Shown here: piece after piece, positions 24,814 to 33,096 of the stretch
How the letters are laid out: the number at the start of each line of letters is the position of its first letter
How positions within the stretch are numbered: position 1 is the first letter of the stretch
Assembly (NCBI GenBank): GCA_900113385.1
Contig: FOPE01000013.1
Span: 1-64,000, forward strand
DNA from: Lachnospiraceae bacterium C7
GTDB lineage: Bacteria; Bacillota; Clostridia; Lachnospirales; Lachnospiraceae
Length of the DNA stretch: 64,000 nucleotides
Reading direction: 5' to 3'
Notes under the pieces: model-generated
Databases searched by the model: none
Told to the model about the DNA's origin: nothing
Seen by the model: the letters and a program-made list of their open reading frames with translations, nothing else
Made by a program: the position numbers and the translations under genes

Positions 24814-26415
24814 TTATTTAATAATAACAAAAGATTCAGGAGCAAGTGTAATAGATGTGTCTGTAATTGTTGCCACATCACAAGAATTACTTCGGCAAAT
24901 TGAGTAAATTATACTGCTTCCTGTAGGTACGCCAGCCTTTTGTTTTAAGGTAGATGGATTAATGGCTATAAATAGGTCGCCTCTTTTATAAATAAATGGA
25001 AGTGTATCCTTTTTTGCATATACTATCTCTAAATTATTTTGGGAATTTAGATCAGAATATTTGTGGCGCAAAGCTAAAATCTCTTTTACGGTGTTAAGCA
25101 AAGAATCTGGATCTTGCTGTTGAGCTTCTACAGTAGGAGCATCAGAAGATGAATCTACAGGTAGATAAATATCTTCTGGAAAAGCTTCTGAAAAGCCAAG
25201 ATTTTTCTTGTTTGACCACTGCATAGGAGTACGACTTCCAGTGCGACCGTATCCACCTTCTTTTGTAGGAATGTCAAGGTAGCGCATGCCTATTTCATCT
25301 CCATAGTATAAAAAAGGAACTCCAGGCATAGTGAAAATGAAAGCATAAGCTAGCTTTAATTCTGAATAGCTAAGGGTACGACGTGGACGTGGAGTGTCGT
25401 GATTGCAGGTTATTATGCTGACGTAGCCGTGATTTTCTTTGGCGGATTCATACATTGGTAAATAATCATCTAAAAAGCGCATAATATCCCCATTTCCGTC
25501 CCTTTTAAAGAAACTCCTATCAACTGTTACATCAACTTTTTTCTGGTTTATTCCGCTAGTATTTGCGTTATCTTTTGAATTGCTGTAATCACGCATAAGT
25601 GTGCTGTAACCTGTTCCAGGATTGTTAAGCAAAAAGTCCATATGAAAGCCAGCACTGAGAGATTGCTTTGGATTAGCCCATTCTGAGACAAGGGCTGCTT
25701 CTGGGTAGTCTTTGTCTAGCATTTTGCGGACGTCTTTCCATATGGCGCAAGTTCCAGTGCGATTTTCATCTTCACCTTTTACAAGGTAGTTTGCCATATC
25801 CACTCTAAATCCGTCACATCCACGATCTAACCAAAACCTCATAACATCTTTCATAGCTTCTTTTGTTTTTTGACATTCAGGATCTTTATAAGACATTTGC
25901 CAAGGCTCAGTAGGGTTGAAAAATCCATAATTTAATGCAGGCTGACATTTATAGAAATTCAGCATATATATACCGTCACGTTGGCTTTCACCTGCAACGT
26001 ATGGATATTTTTCGATTCTAAAACAGTGGTCAGCCCAAACGTACCTATCTGAGTATTCATTGCGTTCTTGCTTTTGGCTTTCCCTAAACCATTTATGCTC
26101 TTCTGAAGTGTGACCAGGCACAAGATCTAAAAGGATGTGCATATCTCTTTTGTGGGCCTCCCCAAAAAGTCGATAAAGATCGGAGTTTGTTCCATATCTA
26201 GGAGCAACCTTTTTGTAATCTCTAACATCGTAGCCTCCGTCTTTAAAAGGTGAATCATAACATGGATTAATCCAAATGGCGTTGCATCCTAAGTCTTTTA
26301 TATAATCTAATTTTTCAGTGATACCGTCTATGTCACCGATACCATCGCCGTTTGTGTCATTGAAGGATTGTGGATATACTTCGTAAAAAACGGCATCTTC
26401 TAACCATTTTGGCAT
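24814..26415 (-). CDS. GH13 alpha-glucosidase / oligo-1,6-glucosidase-like
   Basis: The 533-residue cytoplasmic enzyme is a GH13 (alpha-amylase clan) glycosidase. Region I is LLDLVPGHTS (96-104), region II GFRVDMAN with nucleophile D206, region III SEW with acid/base E245, and region IV TCNHDTPR with D340. There is no signal peptide, so it acts on imported oligosaccharides. The PQSFNDTNGDGIGDIDGI calcium-like site is present. GAMQWS-type text (GSRTPMQWSNKKNLGFSEA) is typical of the oligo-1,6-glucosidase/trehalose-6-phosphate hydrolase subfamily. GAGGAGG precedes the ATG. No sugar transporter is linked, so the substrate is open. Confidence 0.88.
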   Translation of the reverse strand: MPKWLEDAVFYEVYPQSFNDTNGDGIGDIDGITEKLDYIKDLGCNAIWINPCYDSPFKDGGYDVRDYKKVAPRYGTNSDLYRLFGEAHKRDMHILLDLVPGHTSEEHKWFRESQKQERNEYSDRYVWADHCFRIEKYPYVAGESQRDGIYMLNFYKCQPALNYGFFNPTEPWQMSYKDPECQKTKEAMKDVMRFWLDRGCDGFRVDMANYLVKGEDENRTGTCAIWKDVRKMLDKDYPEAALVSEWANPKQSLSAGFHMDFLLNNPGTGYSTLMRDYSNSKDNANTSGINQKKVDVTVDRSFFKRDGNGDIMRFLDDYLPMYESAKENHGYVSIITCNHDTPRPRRTLSYSELKLAYAFIFTMPGVPFLYYGDEIGMRYLDIPTKEGGYGRTGSRTPMQWSNKKNLGFSEAFPEDIYLPVDSSSDAPTVEAQQQDPDSLLNTVKEILALRHKYSDLNSQNNLEIVYAKKDTLPFIYKRGDLFIAINPSTLKQKAGVPTGSSIIYSICRSNSCDVATITDTSITLAPESFVIIK

Positions 26416-26677
26416 TGTAAAAACCTCCTCATAATATTAATATGCTAGTTTGTGTGTTAAAAATAAGTGTAAAAAATAAGAATAAGTATTAAAAATTAAA
26501 TATAAAAAGTAACTACGAAAAAAAGCGAAAATATCTACATATAAAATTATAACATAATAAATTAAAAATAAAATAAATTTTTGAAAATATTTGCGGAAAT
26601 TTAAATTCTAAAATTGTTTTGGGAAATTTGTTGTGAAAATTATTATTATTAATTAGAGAAGAATAGATAAATAAAAA

Positions 26678-26703
26678 AGCTGTACAAGAAATCTTGTACA
26701 GCT
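26678..26703 (-). terminator. Terminator after tRNA-Glu
   Basis: AGCTGTACAAGA pairs with its complement across 26678-26703, followed on the complement by TTTTTTAT. It lies directly after the tRNA 3' end. Confidence 0.8.
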
Positions 26704-26705
26704 AG

Positions 26706-26777
26706 CAGTTCGTACGGGAATCGAACCCGTGATTCCGCCTTGAGAGGGCGGCGTCTTAACCGCTTGACCAACGAACC
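26706..26777 (-). tRNA. tRNA-Glu (anticodon CUC)
   Basis: The 72-nt gene folds into the cloverleaf: acceptor GGTTCGT with ACGAACU (one G-U at the first pair), D-arm with GGTCAAGCGGTTAAGAC, anticodon arm CCGCC/GGCGG with loop CUCUCAA (anticodon CUC at 26744-26742), and T-arm with GGTTCGATTCC. CCA is not encoded. The D-arm text is typical of tRNA-Glu in this bacterial group. Confidence 0.95.
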
Positions 26778-26842
26778 GTGTATTATAATATCACGGCTCA
26801 ATGAAAAAAGCAACCCTTTTTTTGAAAAAAATGAATTTTTTT

Positions 26843-27367
26843 TTATTTCTTGGCATTTTTAGCTTTTTGGGCTAGCTTTACGTATGATTTAGCGTTATTA
26901 ATATTGCTATCGACTTCACCCTTTGTAACTGTTCTGATAACCTTTGCAGGATTTCCAAAGGCCAGAGAATTATCGGGAAGGACCTTGCCTTGAGTAATAA
27001 GTGCACCAGCTCCAATTATGCAGTTTTTGCCAATTTTAGCATCATTTAAAATGATTGCACCCATTCCTATAAGAGTGTTGTCTCCAACGCTACAACCATG
27101 TACAATGGCGCCGTGACCGATAGTTACGTTTTTCCCTATGTGTACTGGATGAGCGTGATCGCAGTGTAAGACAGCGCAATCTTGGATATTGGTGTTATCT
27201 TCAATTACAATTTTATCTTCATCTCCACGGATTACGGAATTATACCAAACTCCACAACCTTTACCGATAGTTACATCTCCAAGAACAGTGGCTCCTTCAG
27301 CTATATATACAGAAGTATTTATTTCAGGAGTAATTGTTTGGTTCTCTTCGTTAGAATTGTTAATCAT
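26843..27367 (-). CDS. Gamma-carbonic-anhydrase-like hexapeptide protein
   Basis: The 174-residue protein is a left-handed beta-helix built of hexapeptide repeats (for example GVWYNSVIRGDED, IGKNVTIGHGAIVHGC, IGMGAIILNDAKIG). Histidines at DCAVLHCD, TIGHGA and IVHGC fit the zinc ligands of gamma-class carbonic anhydrases; a catalytic role is not proven because many relatives are acyltransferase-like or inactive. A short Asn/Glu-rich N-terminal extension and a Lys-rich C-terminal helix flank the fold. Trimeric in relatives. GGAGG lies before the ATG, and a 17-bp tandem repeat array sits in the upstream region. Confidence 0.82.
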   Translation of the reverse strand: MINNSNEENQTITPEINTSVYIAEGATVLGDVTIGKGCGVWYNSVIRGDEDKIVIEDNTNIQDCAVLHCDHAHPVHIGKNVTIGHGAIVHGCSVGDNTLIGMGAIILNDAKIGKNCIIGAGALITQGKVLPDNSLAFGNPAKVIRTVTKGEVDSNINNAKSYVKLAQKAKNAKK

Positions 27368-27393
27368 AATGTATCCTCCTTAATTCCATCAAT

Positions 27394-27461
27394 GTTTAGT
27401 CTGACATTATGTTTAGTCTGACATTATATTAAGCTTAGCATTATTTTAAGCCTAGCATTAT
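27394..27461. repeat. Four tandem 17-bp repeats upstream of the carbonic-anhydrase gene
   Basis: Units at 27394-27410, 27411-27427, 27428-27444 and 27445-27461. The first two are identical (GTTTAGTCTGACATTAT); units 3 and 4 differ in the middle (TTAAGCTTAGCATTAT, TTAAGCCTAGCATTAT). On the complement each unit starts ATAATG, like repeated -10 boxes. They lie 27-94 bp before the start codon of the leftward gene. Confidence 0.85.
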
Positions 27462-27673
27462 GTTGCCTTTTTTTCAATGGGCAGATATAATATATGCAGT
27501 AGGCAAATGCTATAGTTATATTACAAACTAAATGATAATATCAAGTGGCGTTTCCTGAAATAAAAACAATAAAGAGAAAGGAAAATACTGATAACTACAC
27601 AATTGATAATTAAACTTGTAATAGATTAACTTGTAATAATTAACTTGATTAAGTTTTCAGTAACGGTGAAAAT

Positions 27674-27907
27674 ATGGTAAATCCAGCATCTATTATGAAA
27701 ATGATGTCTCTAAGAAACAAATTTGTAGGAAATCATCCTAAGGTTGCAGAATTTTTTAAAAAGGTATTAGCAAGTGGACTTCCAGAAGGTACAGTTATTG
27801 AGATGACAGTTACAAAACCAGGACAGGAGCCAATTACTGCAAATATGAAGGTACTTCAATCTGATATTGAAATGATGGAAGAACTTAAGAATTTAAGTGG
27901 AAAATAA
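27674..27907 (+). CDS. Conserved-looking small cytoplasmic protein, unknown
   Basis: The 77-residue product (starts MVNPASIMKMMSLRNKFVGN) has a helical N-terminus with two basic stretches, a central AxGLPEGTVIEMTVTKPGQE beta-like segment and an acidic-helical C-terminus. The upstream GGTGAAAAT is a weak ribosome site. No family recognised. It is a monocistronic gene ended by a strong terminator at 27959. The 200-base gap before it holds AT-rich DNA with no clear element. Confidence 0.6.
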   Translation: MVNPASIMKMMSLRNKFVGNHPKVAEFFKKVLASGLPEGTVIEMTVTKPGQEPITANMKVLQSDIEMMEELKNLSGK

Positions 27908-27958
27908 TAACATAAAGTAAACGATAGAAAAAATATACGTAATATAAAATAAAAATAT

Positions 27959-28001
27959 GGGCTTTGTACAAACTTGAAAAAAGTAGTACGAAGCCCTTTT
28001 T
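27959..28001 (+). terminator. Terminator after the 77-residue protein gene
   Basis: GGGCTT-GTAC (27959-27968) pairs with GTAC-AAGCCC (27986-27996), then five T. A strong intrinsic terminator. Confidence 0.8.
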
Positions 28002-28132
28002 GTCTGCCATATACGGACTGTCAGTACCAAAGGCAGGTAGGTATTTGTATATATTACACAAAAAAATGAATTTTTTCTAAAAAAACTAAAAATTAAAATA
28101 TGGATACTGAAAAAAATAATCAGTATAGGTAG

Positions 28133-28288
28133 AAGTGATATGTTTCCGCTTTAGGCACAGGGTACAAAAACATTGTTTCAACACTGAAAATATCGCTTTC
28201 TGTTGTGAATCCAACAATTAGCGGAAAAAATAGAATTACCATAATTACCATCTTGTCATGGACAGAGGCGGAAACGGTTTAGTCACTT
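28133..28288. ncRNA. Noncoding segment closed by long-range complementary arms
   Basis: AAGTGA (28133-28138) and GTTTCCGC (28142-28149) pair with GCGGAAAC (28268-28275) and TCACTT (28283-28288), closing about 155 nt. Inside, CAACA with TGTTG and GAAA with TTTC near 28190-28220 form another hairpin, and CAACA near 28230 offers an alternative partner. A long closed rod with an internal bubble recalls 6S RNA, but no conserved sequence could be checked. No clear terminator follows. Strand is unresolved. Confidence 0.3.
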
Positions 28289-28389
28289 TTAGGATAATTT
28301 ATAAAAAGTTAGTTGTGCATAATGGTGAAAAAGTGCAAAAATCGCAAAAAACACTGGATTATTTTGGTATATATTGCTATAATATTACA

Positions 28390-28836
28390 TGTACCTGATA
28401 AATAATGAAACAAGGAGGGAGTAATTATTATTAATAAGATGGTATAAAGGAAAAATTATCAGGGTGTATAGTAAATCGATAAGTTGATCACGGCGAGGCT
28501 TGTTGGTTTGTTAATAAGGCGTAAGTAAAACAGGCAATATCAATATGAGAGAGTTGAATAATTAAAATGTTTTAATTCTAAGCACGTTGGGGAGCGGCGC
28601 TTGAGGAATAAATTGGGAACAGGGATATAAAATATATTAGGAATGCAATATATAGTCATAAACAGATGAATAATCATCAAACTTTATTTATCACATTGAG
28701 AGGTAAGTCGTTTGGGGAAGCGACAAGCCTAGTCGAATTAAAATGGAGAAGTACTATTAGGTTGGGGGACCAATAGGACGTAAAAGAAGACACTACTTGA
28801 TAACTGTGGGGACAGTTATTGAAGTAGTGTCTTTTG
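28390..28836 (+). ncRNA. Large structured RNA candidate with UGGGGA hexaloop hairpins
   Basis: A -10 TATAAT (28378-28383) leads to about 450 noncoding nt ending in a terminator (AGACACTACTT and complement, 28787-28831). Stems include CCTGATAA (28394-28401) with TTATCAGG (28456-28463), GCTTGTT (28498-28504) with AACAGGC (28529-28535), and four hairpins whose loops are UGGGGA or UGGGGG at 28588-28593, 28713-28718, 28763-28768 and 28807-28812, the last inside the terminator. No ORF with a start fits. It is not recognisable as RNase P, tmRNA or SRP RNA. Large ornate RNAs of other classes, or a multi-site protein-binding RNA, are options. Confidence 0.65.
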
Positions 28837-28852
28837 TTTATATAATCTAATT

Positions 28853-29245
28853 TTATTTTTTTTGTAAAGTATGATTCTTTAGGTTTTCTTTGGCAATGGT
28901 TTTGTCTAGCTTAATATAACCATTGCTCTCTAAAATATAGATGAATTTAACAAGCCTATCATAAAGCGGTTCTGCCTCTTTTCCAAACTTTGTATGAACA
29001 GCCTTACCAATTGTATATACAGTTGTTTTGCCATCGATACGGGTCCAAATATAGCTTCCTAGAGGGTCCATATCTAAACGGCTTACAGCTGGTCGCTTGA
29101 AAAATTTCTGAGCCACCTTATCGAAGAATTTATTGTTTTCCTGAATTATAGTTACTATGCCTTCGTCATTTTTTTCCCATTTATAATCAGGGTTATGAGA
29201 AGGTACATAGTCTAAATAATTTTCTGCTTTTGATTTTTTTGCCAT
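28853..29245 (-). CDS. PqqD-like protein (RiPP-recognition-element fold)
   Basis: The 130-residue cytoplasmic protein contains a PqqD-like winged-helix core: GIVTIIQENNKFFDKVAQKF, then SRLDMDPLGSYIWTRIDGKT and TVYTIGKAVHTKFGKEAEPL. Such domains bind leader peptides of ribosomal peptides in RiPP pathways, but many stand-alone copies exist. No radical SAM or precursor-peptide gene is adjacent; an OPT-family peptide transporter lies 160 bp upstream on the same strand, separated by a terminator at 29344-29386. It may bind a peptide or act as a regulator; this is inference. AAAGGAG precedes the ATG. Confidence 0.75.
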   Translation of the reverse strand: MAKKSKAENYLDYVPSHNPDYKWEKNDEGIVTIIQENNKFFDKVAQKFFKRPAVSRLDMDPLGSYIWTRIDGKTTVYTIGKAVHTKFGKEAEPLYDRLVKFIYILESNGYIKLDKTIAKENLKNHTLQKK

Positions 29246-29343
29246 TTTTACTCCTTTATAAATATTACTGCTTCAAAAAATATAAAGCGGTATAATAATA
29301 CATTATAACAAATATAGCGAAAAAACTCTTTGGTATATGAAAA

Positions 29344-29386
29344 AATCCTCATCTAATCTAAAGTATTTCTAAACTAGATGAGGATT
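29344..29386 (-). terminator. Terminator after the OPT transporter gene
   Basis: AATCCTCATCTA (29344-29355) pairs with TAGATGAGGATT (29375-29386); on the complement the stem is followed by TTTTT. It lies 20 bases past the transporter stop. Confidence 0.8.
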
Positions 29387-29405
29387 ATGTTATCTAATTG
29401 TCAAA

Positions 29406-31358
29406 TTAGTTTTTCTTGTTTTTTCTTAATGTAAAGTATACTAAGCTTACGATTAATAATGCAAAGAATGCGATTCCACCGAAGTCTCCAAGTAATGTGT
29501 TTGGACCACCGATAGCAATTACGTCAGCAAGTGTGCTATTGCCACTCATTGGAACGATAGCAAAGATTGCAAGTAAGATACCAATGATACCTTCTCCGGC
29601 AATTAAACCTGATGAGTAAAGGATACCGTTTGTAATCTTTTCGTCTTTTTCAGCTTCAGTCTCGTGTTTCTTAATGTTTTCTACATAGTATCTAACAAGT
29701 CCACCAATCATAATTGGAACTGAGATACTGATTGGTAAGTATAAACCAATGGCGATTGGAAGTACAGGAAGTTGTAATACTTCAAGTGTAACTGCAATTG
29801 CAACACCAGCAAATACTAATCCCCAAGGTAAGTTACCACCCATAACACCTTCAACTACGAGTTTCATTAAAGCAGCTTGTGGAGCTGGAAGTGAATCTGT
29901 ACCATATCCCCAAGCACGATCTAATAAGTATAATACACCAGCAATAGCAAGACCTGATGAAATTACACCGATGAATTCACCAATCTGCTGTCTCTTTGGA
30001 GTAGCACCTACGATGAAACCAGTTTTTAAATCTTGTGATGTATCACCAGCGATAGCTGCGATGATACAAATTACAGTACCAATCATGATTGAAGCAATCA
30101 TTCCGTTGATACCTGTATTACCAGTAGCTTTAAGAAGAGCTGTTGCAATTAATAATGTGGCAATAGCCATACCAGATACTGGGTTATTTGAACTTCCTAC
30201 TAAACCTACCATACGAGATGATACAGTTGCGAAGAAGAAACCAAATACTAAAATAAGAATAATGGATCCAAAATTAAATGGAAGTCCAGGTGTAAGTAAG
30301 AGAACAACACAAATAACTAGAACGGTAGCAAGGATAAATGGTAATGGTAAATCCTGGTTAGTTCTGAGTGATGTATCAGCTGAAGAATCTTTTTCCTTTA
30401 AAGATTTTAAGTTATCAGCGAATGTTTTAATAATAAGTGGTGTAGATTTAGCAAGTGAAATAATACCACCTGCAGCTACGGCACCTGCACCGATATAACG
30501 GATGTAGTTTTTCCATAAGTCTGCTGGAGCAAGAGCAGAGATTGCCATGTTTTTATCAGCTGATGCTACAACTGGTAAAACAATTGCATCTCCACCGAAA
30601 ATGCTGATAAGTGGCATGATTACGAACCAAGCTAATAATCCACCGGCGAACATATAAGAAGCAATCTTAAGTCCGCAAATATAACCAACACCGGCTAAGG
30701 CTGGAAGAATATCTCCACCAATAGCAGAACCTTTGTATTTTTTTATATCAAAGTTAACGCTACTTGGGAAAATCTTTAATCCATCAGCGATAAATTTATA
30801 AGCTGCTGAAATTCCAAGACCAGCGAATACAGTACTAGCAGCAGAACCACCAGTTTCACCAGCGATAAGAACTTCGGCACAAGCTGTTCCTTCTGGATAA
30901 GGAATTACACCGTGCTCTTTTACGATTAACGCACTACGAAGTGGAATCATAAATAAAACACCAAGTAAACCACCTGCAATTGAAACAATTGCAATAGCAG
31001 GGAAGGAGATTGTTGCTCCTTTGTGTCCTTCACGTAACCACATGAAGATTGCTGGTAAAGTAAAGATAGCACCAGCGGCTAATGACTCACCGGCAGAACC
31101 GATAGTCTGTACAAGGTTATTTTCAAGGATTGAATCACGTTTTAAAACAAAACGAATTAATCCCATTGATACTACTGCAGCTGGAATAGAAGCTGAAACT
31201 GTCATACCAACACGAAGTCCAAGGTATGCGTTAGCAGCACCAAACACAACTGCAAGGATCACACCAAGAATAATTGAAGTCACTGTAAGCTCTGGCGCAA
31301 CTTGGTCAGCAGCTACATATGGCTTAAATTCTTGGCTAGAAGAGTTTGCTTTTTTCAT
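29406..31358 (-). CDS. OPT-family oligopeptide transporter
   Basis: The 650-residue membrane protein has about 15 hydrophobic helices and the OPT family text: ELTVTSIILGVILAVVFGAA near the N-terminus, NAYLGLRVGMTVSASIPAAV, YPEGTACAEVLIAGETGG and SGLIAGEGIIGILLAIFAIV near the C-terminus. Family members import peptides or metal-peptide conjugates by proton symport. The start follows AAGGAG. Nothing in the sequence fixes the substrate. The downstream PqqD-like gene may be a partner. Codon use and length are ordinary for the family. Confidence 0.93.
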   Translation of the reverse strand: MKKANSSSQEFKPYVAADQVAPELTVTSIILGVILAVVFGAANAYLGLRVGMTVSASIPAAVVSMGLIRFVLKRDSILENNLVQTIGSAGESLAAGAIFTLPAIFMWLREGHKGATISFPAIAIVSIAGGLLGVLFMIPLRSALIVKEHGVIPYPEGTACAEVLIAGETGGSAASTVFAGLGISAAYKFIADGLKIFPSSVNFDIKKYKGSAIGGDILPALAGVGYICGLKIASYMFAGGLLAWFVIMPLISIFGGDAIVLPVVASADKNMAISALAPADLWKNYIRYIGAGAVAAGGIISLAKSTPLIIKTFADNLKSLKEKDSSADTSLRTNQDLPLPFILATVLVICVVLLLTPGLPFNFGSIILILVFGFFFATVSSRMVGLVGSSNNPVSGMAIATLLIATALLKATGNTGINGMIASIMIGTVICIIAAIAGDTSQDLKTGFIVGATPKRQQIGEFIGVISSGLAIAGVLYLLDRAWGYGTDSLPAPQAALMKLVVEGVMGGNLPWGLVFAGVAIAVTLEVLQLPVLPIAIGLYLPISISVPIMIGGLVRYYVENIKKHETEAEKDEKITNGILYSSGLIAGEGIIGILLAIFAIVPMSGNSTLADVIAIGGPNTLLGDFGGIAFFALLIVSLVYFTLRKNKKN

Positions 31359-31634
31359 CTTTTTTCTCCTTTATATTTAAGTTGAGTTTATATGTATGTA
31401 CGAGTGGGTTATATATAAATTTGTGCTGGAAATACAAAAAACTGAAAGTGTATTAATAATAGCTTAACAGAAATGCATCCCACACAAACAAATGTAATCG
31501 TACGAATTACAATTATAGCATAAAGTTGTATAAAAAAAAAGACGATAAGGTACATATTAATAGAATAATTATGCAAAAAATAATAAAATTCCCTTATATT
31601 TATTCTATTAAAGCTGGCAGTAGAAAAAAAGGGG

Positions 31635-31663
31635 TTGTTAAAAAAAGCTTCTTATAGTATTAT
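31635..31663 (+). promoter_or_regulatory. Sigma-A promoter of the cobalamin-riboswitch operon
   Basis: TTGTTA (31635-31640), 17-bp spacer, TATTAT (31658-31663), about 25 bp before the riboswitch. The rest of the 31359-31634 gap is AT-rich with nothing else clear. Confidence 0.6.
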
Positions 31664-31686
31664 TGTCAGTGAAATTTTGACAAACG

Positions 31687-31912
31687 CAATAGGTGTCGAC
31701 TATTTAGAACTTTGCAGATAGCTTAGTAACCCTATTTTTACAGGGGATAAGAGCTTATAATTGCAAAAAATCAGTCGGTGAAAAGGGAAACAGGTTAGAA
31801 TCCTGTACGAACTCGTCACTGTATTTGGTGTTCAAGCACATGCCACTGAGAAATTGGGAAGGCGCTAGATTAGGACAATGTACCACACCATAAGCCAGGA
31901 GACCTGCCTATT
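31687..31912 (+). promoter_or_regulatory. Cobalamin (B12) riboswitch
   Basis: P1 pairs CAATAGG (31687-31693) with CCTATTG (31906-31912). The core has AAAGGGAAACAGGTTAGAAT, CACTGT, GCCACTG, TTGGGAAGGC and the B12 box AGCCAGGAGACCTGCC (31893-31908). Adenosyl- or other cobalamin binding would lower expression of the five-gene operon, through the terminator at 32096-32127 just ahead of the first gene. Confidence 0.95.
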
Positions 31913-32095
31913 GTTATACAAAAGCTTTAGCTTTTACCACGAGTAATTGGTAGTATAATATTTAGAAGTTTTGTTGTTATATATGTTGGTTCGGTAAATT
32001 ATCGTTATTTTGCTTTATTGTTAACTGATAAAATAAAATACTAATTTACTCCTTTTTTATGCCCCCTAATATGTAGCAACTGTTTCTTTTTCGGC

Positions 32096-32127
32096 CCTTT
32101 ACTCTTGATAGAAGTAAAGGTTTTTTT
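32096..32127 (+). terminator. Riboswitch-linked terminator
   Basis: CCTTTACT (32096-32103) pairs with AGTAAAGG (32113-32120), followed by seven T; the ribosome site AGGAGA of the first gene begins 7 bases later. Likely the riboswitch expression platform. Confidence 0.8.
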
Positions 32128-32147
32128 AACGAAAAGGAGAATTGAAC

Positions 32148-33080
32148 ATGAAAAAAAGAATAGTTACAAGATTACTTGCTGTTTCTTGTGTTGTAGTTCT
32201 AGGTGTAGGATTATTAGCAGGATGTGGTAAAACTGTAGCAGAAGACAGAAAAAGCAAAGGAGAAAAAACAGAAAGTACTATGCAAGCAACTAAAAAAAGA
32301 ATACTTGTAGTTAGTTTTGGAACAAGTTACAACGATAGCAGAAATATTACTATCGGTGGAATTGAAAATTCTGTTAGAGAGGCTTATCCAGATTATGAAG
32401 TCCGCCGTGCATTTACTTCACAGATTATTATTGATAAGTTAAAAAAGAGAGACGGATTAGAAATTAACAACGTAAAACAAGCATTAGATGAGGCTGTTAA
32501 TGATGGAGTAACAGAGCTTGTAGTTCAACCAACTCATTTAATGGATGGTATTGAATACAATGATCTTAAAAAAGAAGTTGATAAATATAAAAAGAAATTC
32601 AAAAAAGTTTCTTTAGGAGAACCTCTTTTGACTGATGATGAAGATTATGAAAAAGTAGTAAAAGCTATTACAGCAAGAACTGCTTCATATGATGATGGGC
32701 AAACAGCCATTTGCTTTATGGGACACGGAACAGATGCAGAGTCTAATAAAGATTATGCAAAATTACAAGAAGTAGTTACAAAAGACGGATTTGAAAATTA
32801 CTATATTGGAACTGTTGAAGCAACACCATCAGTTGATGATTTAATTAAAGCAGTTAACGAAAAAGGAAAATATAAAAAAGTCGTAGTAATGCCACTTATG
32901 GTAGTTGCCGGCGATCATGCAAATAATGATATGGCAGGAGACGATGAAGATTCATGGAAATCAAAATTTGAAGCAGCAGGTTATGATGTTACATGTATTC
33001 TTGAAGGTCTTGGACAAAATTATGACGTAGAACAAATTTATGTTCAGCATACAAAGGATGCCATTAAAAAGTTAAACTAA
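32148..33080 (+). CDS. cbiK: CbiK-type sirohydrochlorin cobaltochelatase, lipoprotein
   Basis: The start at 32148 is favoured by AGGAGA eight bases upstream. The 310-residue protein starts with a lipoprotein signal ending LLAGC (C26), so it acts outside the membrane, unlike the usual cytoplasmic form. The chelatase domain (50-310) has ILVVSFGTSYNDSR, H130 (QPTHLMDG), H193 (MGHGTDAES) and H257 (VAGDHANNDMAGDD), which fit the metal-binding histidines of CbiK. CbiK inserts Co2+ into sirohydrochlorin early in anaerobic B12 synthesis. Here it heads a B12-regulated uptake operon, so metal insertion or removal at the cell surface is a plausible role. Confidence 0.9.
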   Translation: MKKRIVTRLLAVSCVVVLGVGLLAGCGKTVAEDRKSKGEKTESTMQATKKRILVVSFGTSYNDSRNITIGGIENSVREAYPDYEVRRAFTSQIIIDKLKKRDGLEINNVKQALDEAVNDGVTELVVQPTHLMDGIEYNDLKKEVDKYKKKFKKVSLGEPLLTDDEDYEKVVKAITARTASYDDGQTAICFMGHGTDAESNKDYAKLQEVVTKDGFENYYIGTVEATPSVDDLIKAVNEKGKYKKVVVMPLMVVAGDHANNDMAGDDEDSWKSKFEAAGYDVTCILEGLGQNYDVEQIYVQHTKDAIKKLN

Positions 33081-33096
33081 TGATAAGGATGCAAAA

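Noticed and set aside
28390-28836. RNase P RNA, tmRNA or SRP RNA as the identity of the large noncoding transcript
   Set aside because: The conserved cores of these RNAs (for example the GGAAAGUCC region of RNase P) are not present.
23800-28840. CRISPR array
   Set aside because: No regularly spaced repeats with unique spacers were found anywhere in the window; the 17-bp tandem repeats at 27394-27461 have no spacers.
29749-30498. Long 249-residue open frame on the + strand
   Set aside because: It lies antisense within the OPT transporter gene, has no ribosome site or plausible protein features, and its composition (Pro, Ala, Ile, Thr rich) is typical of an antisense shadow of a hydrophobic protein.
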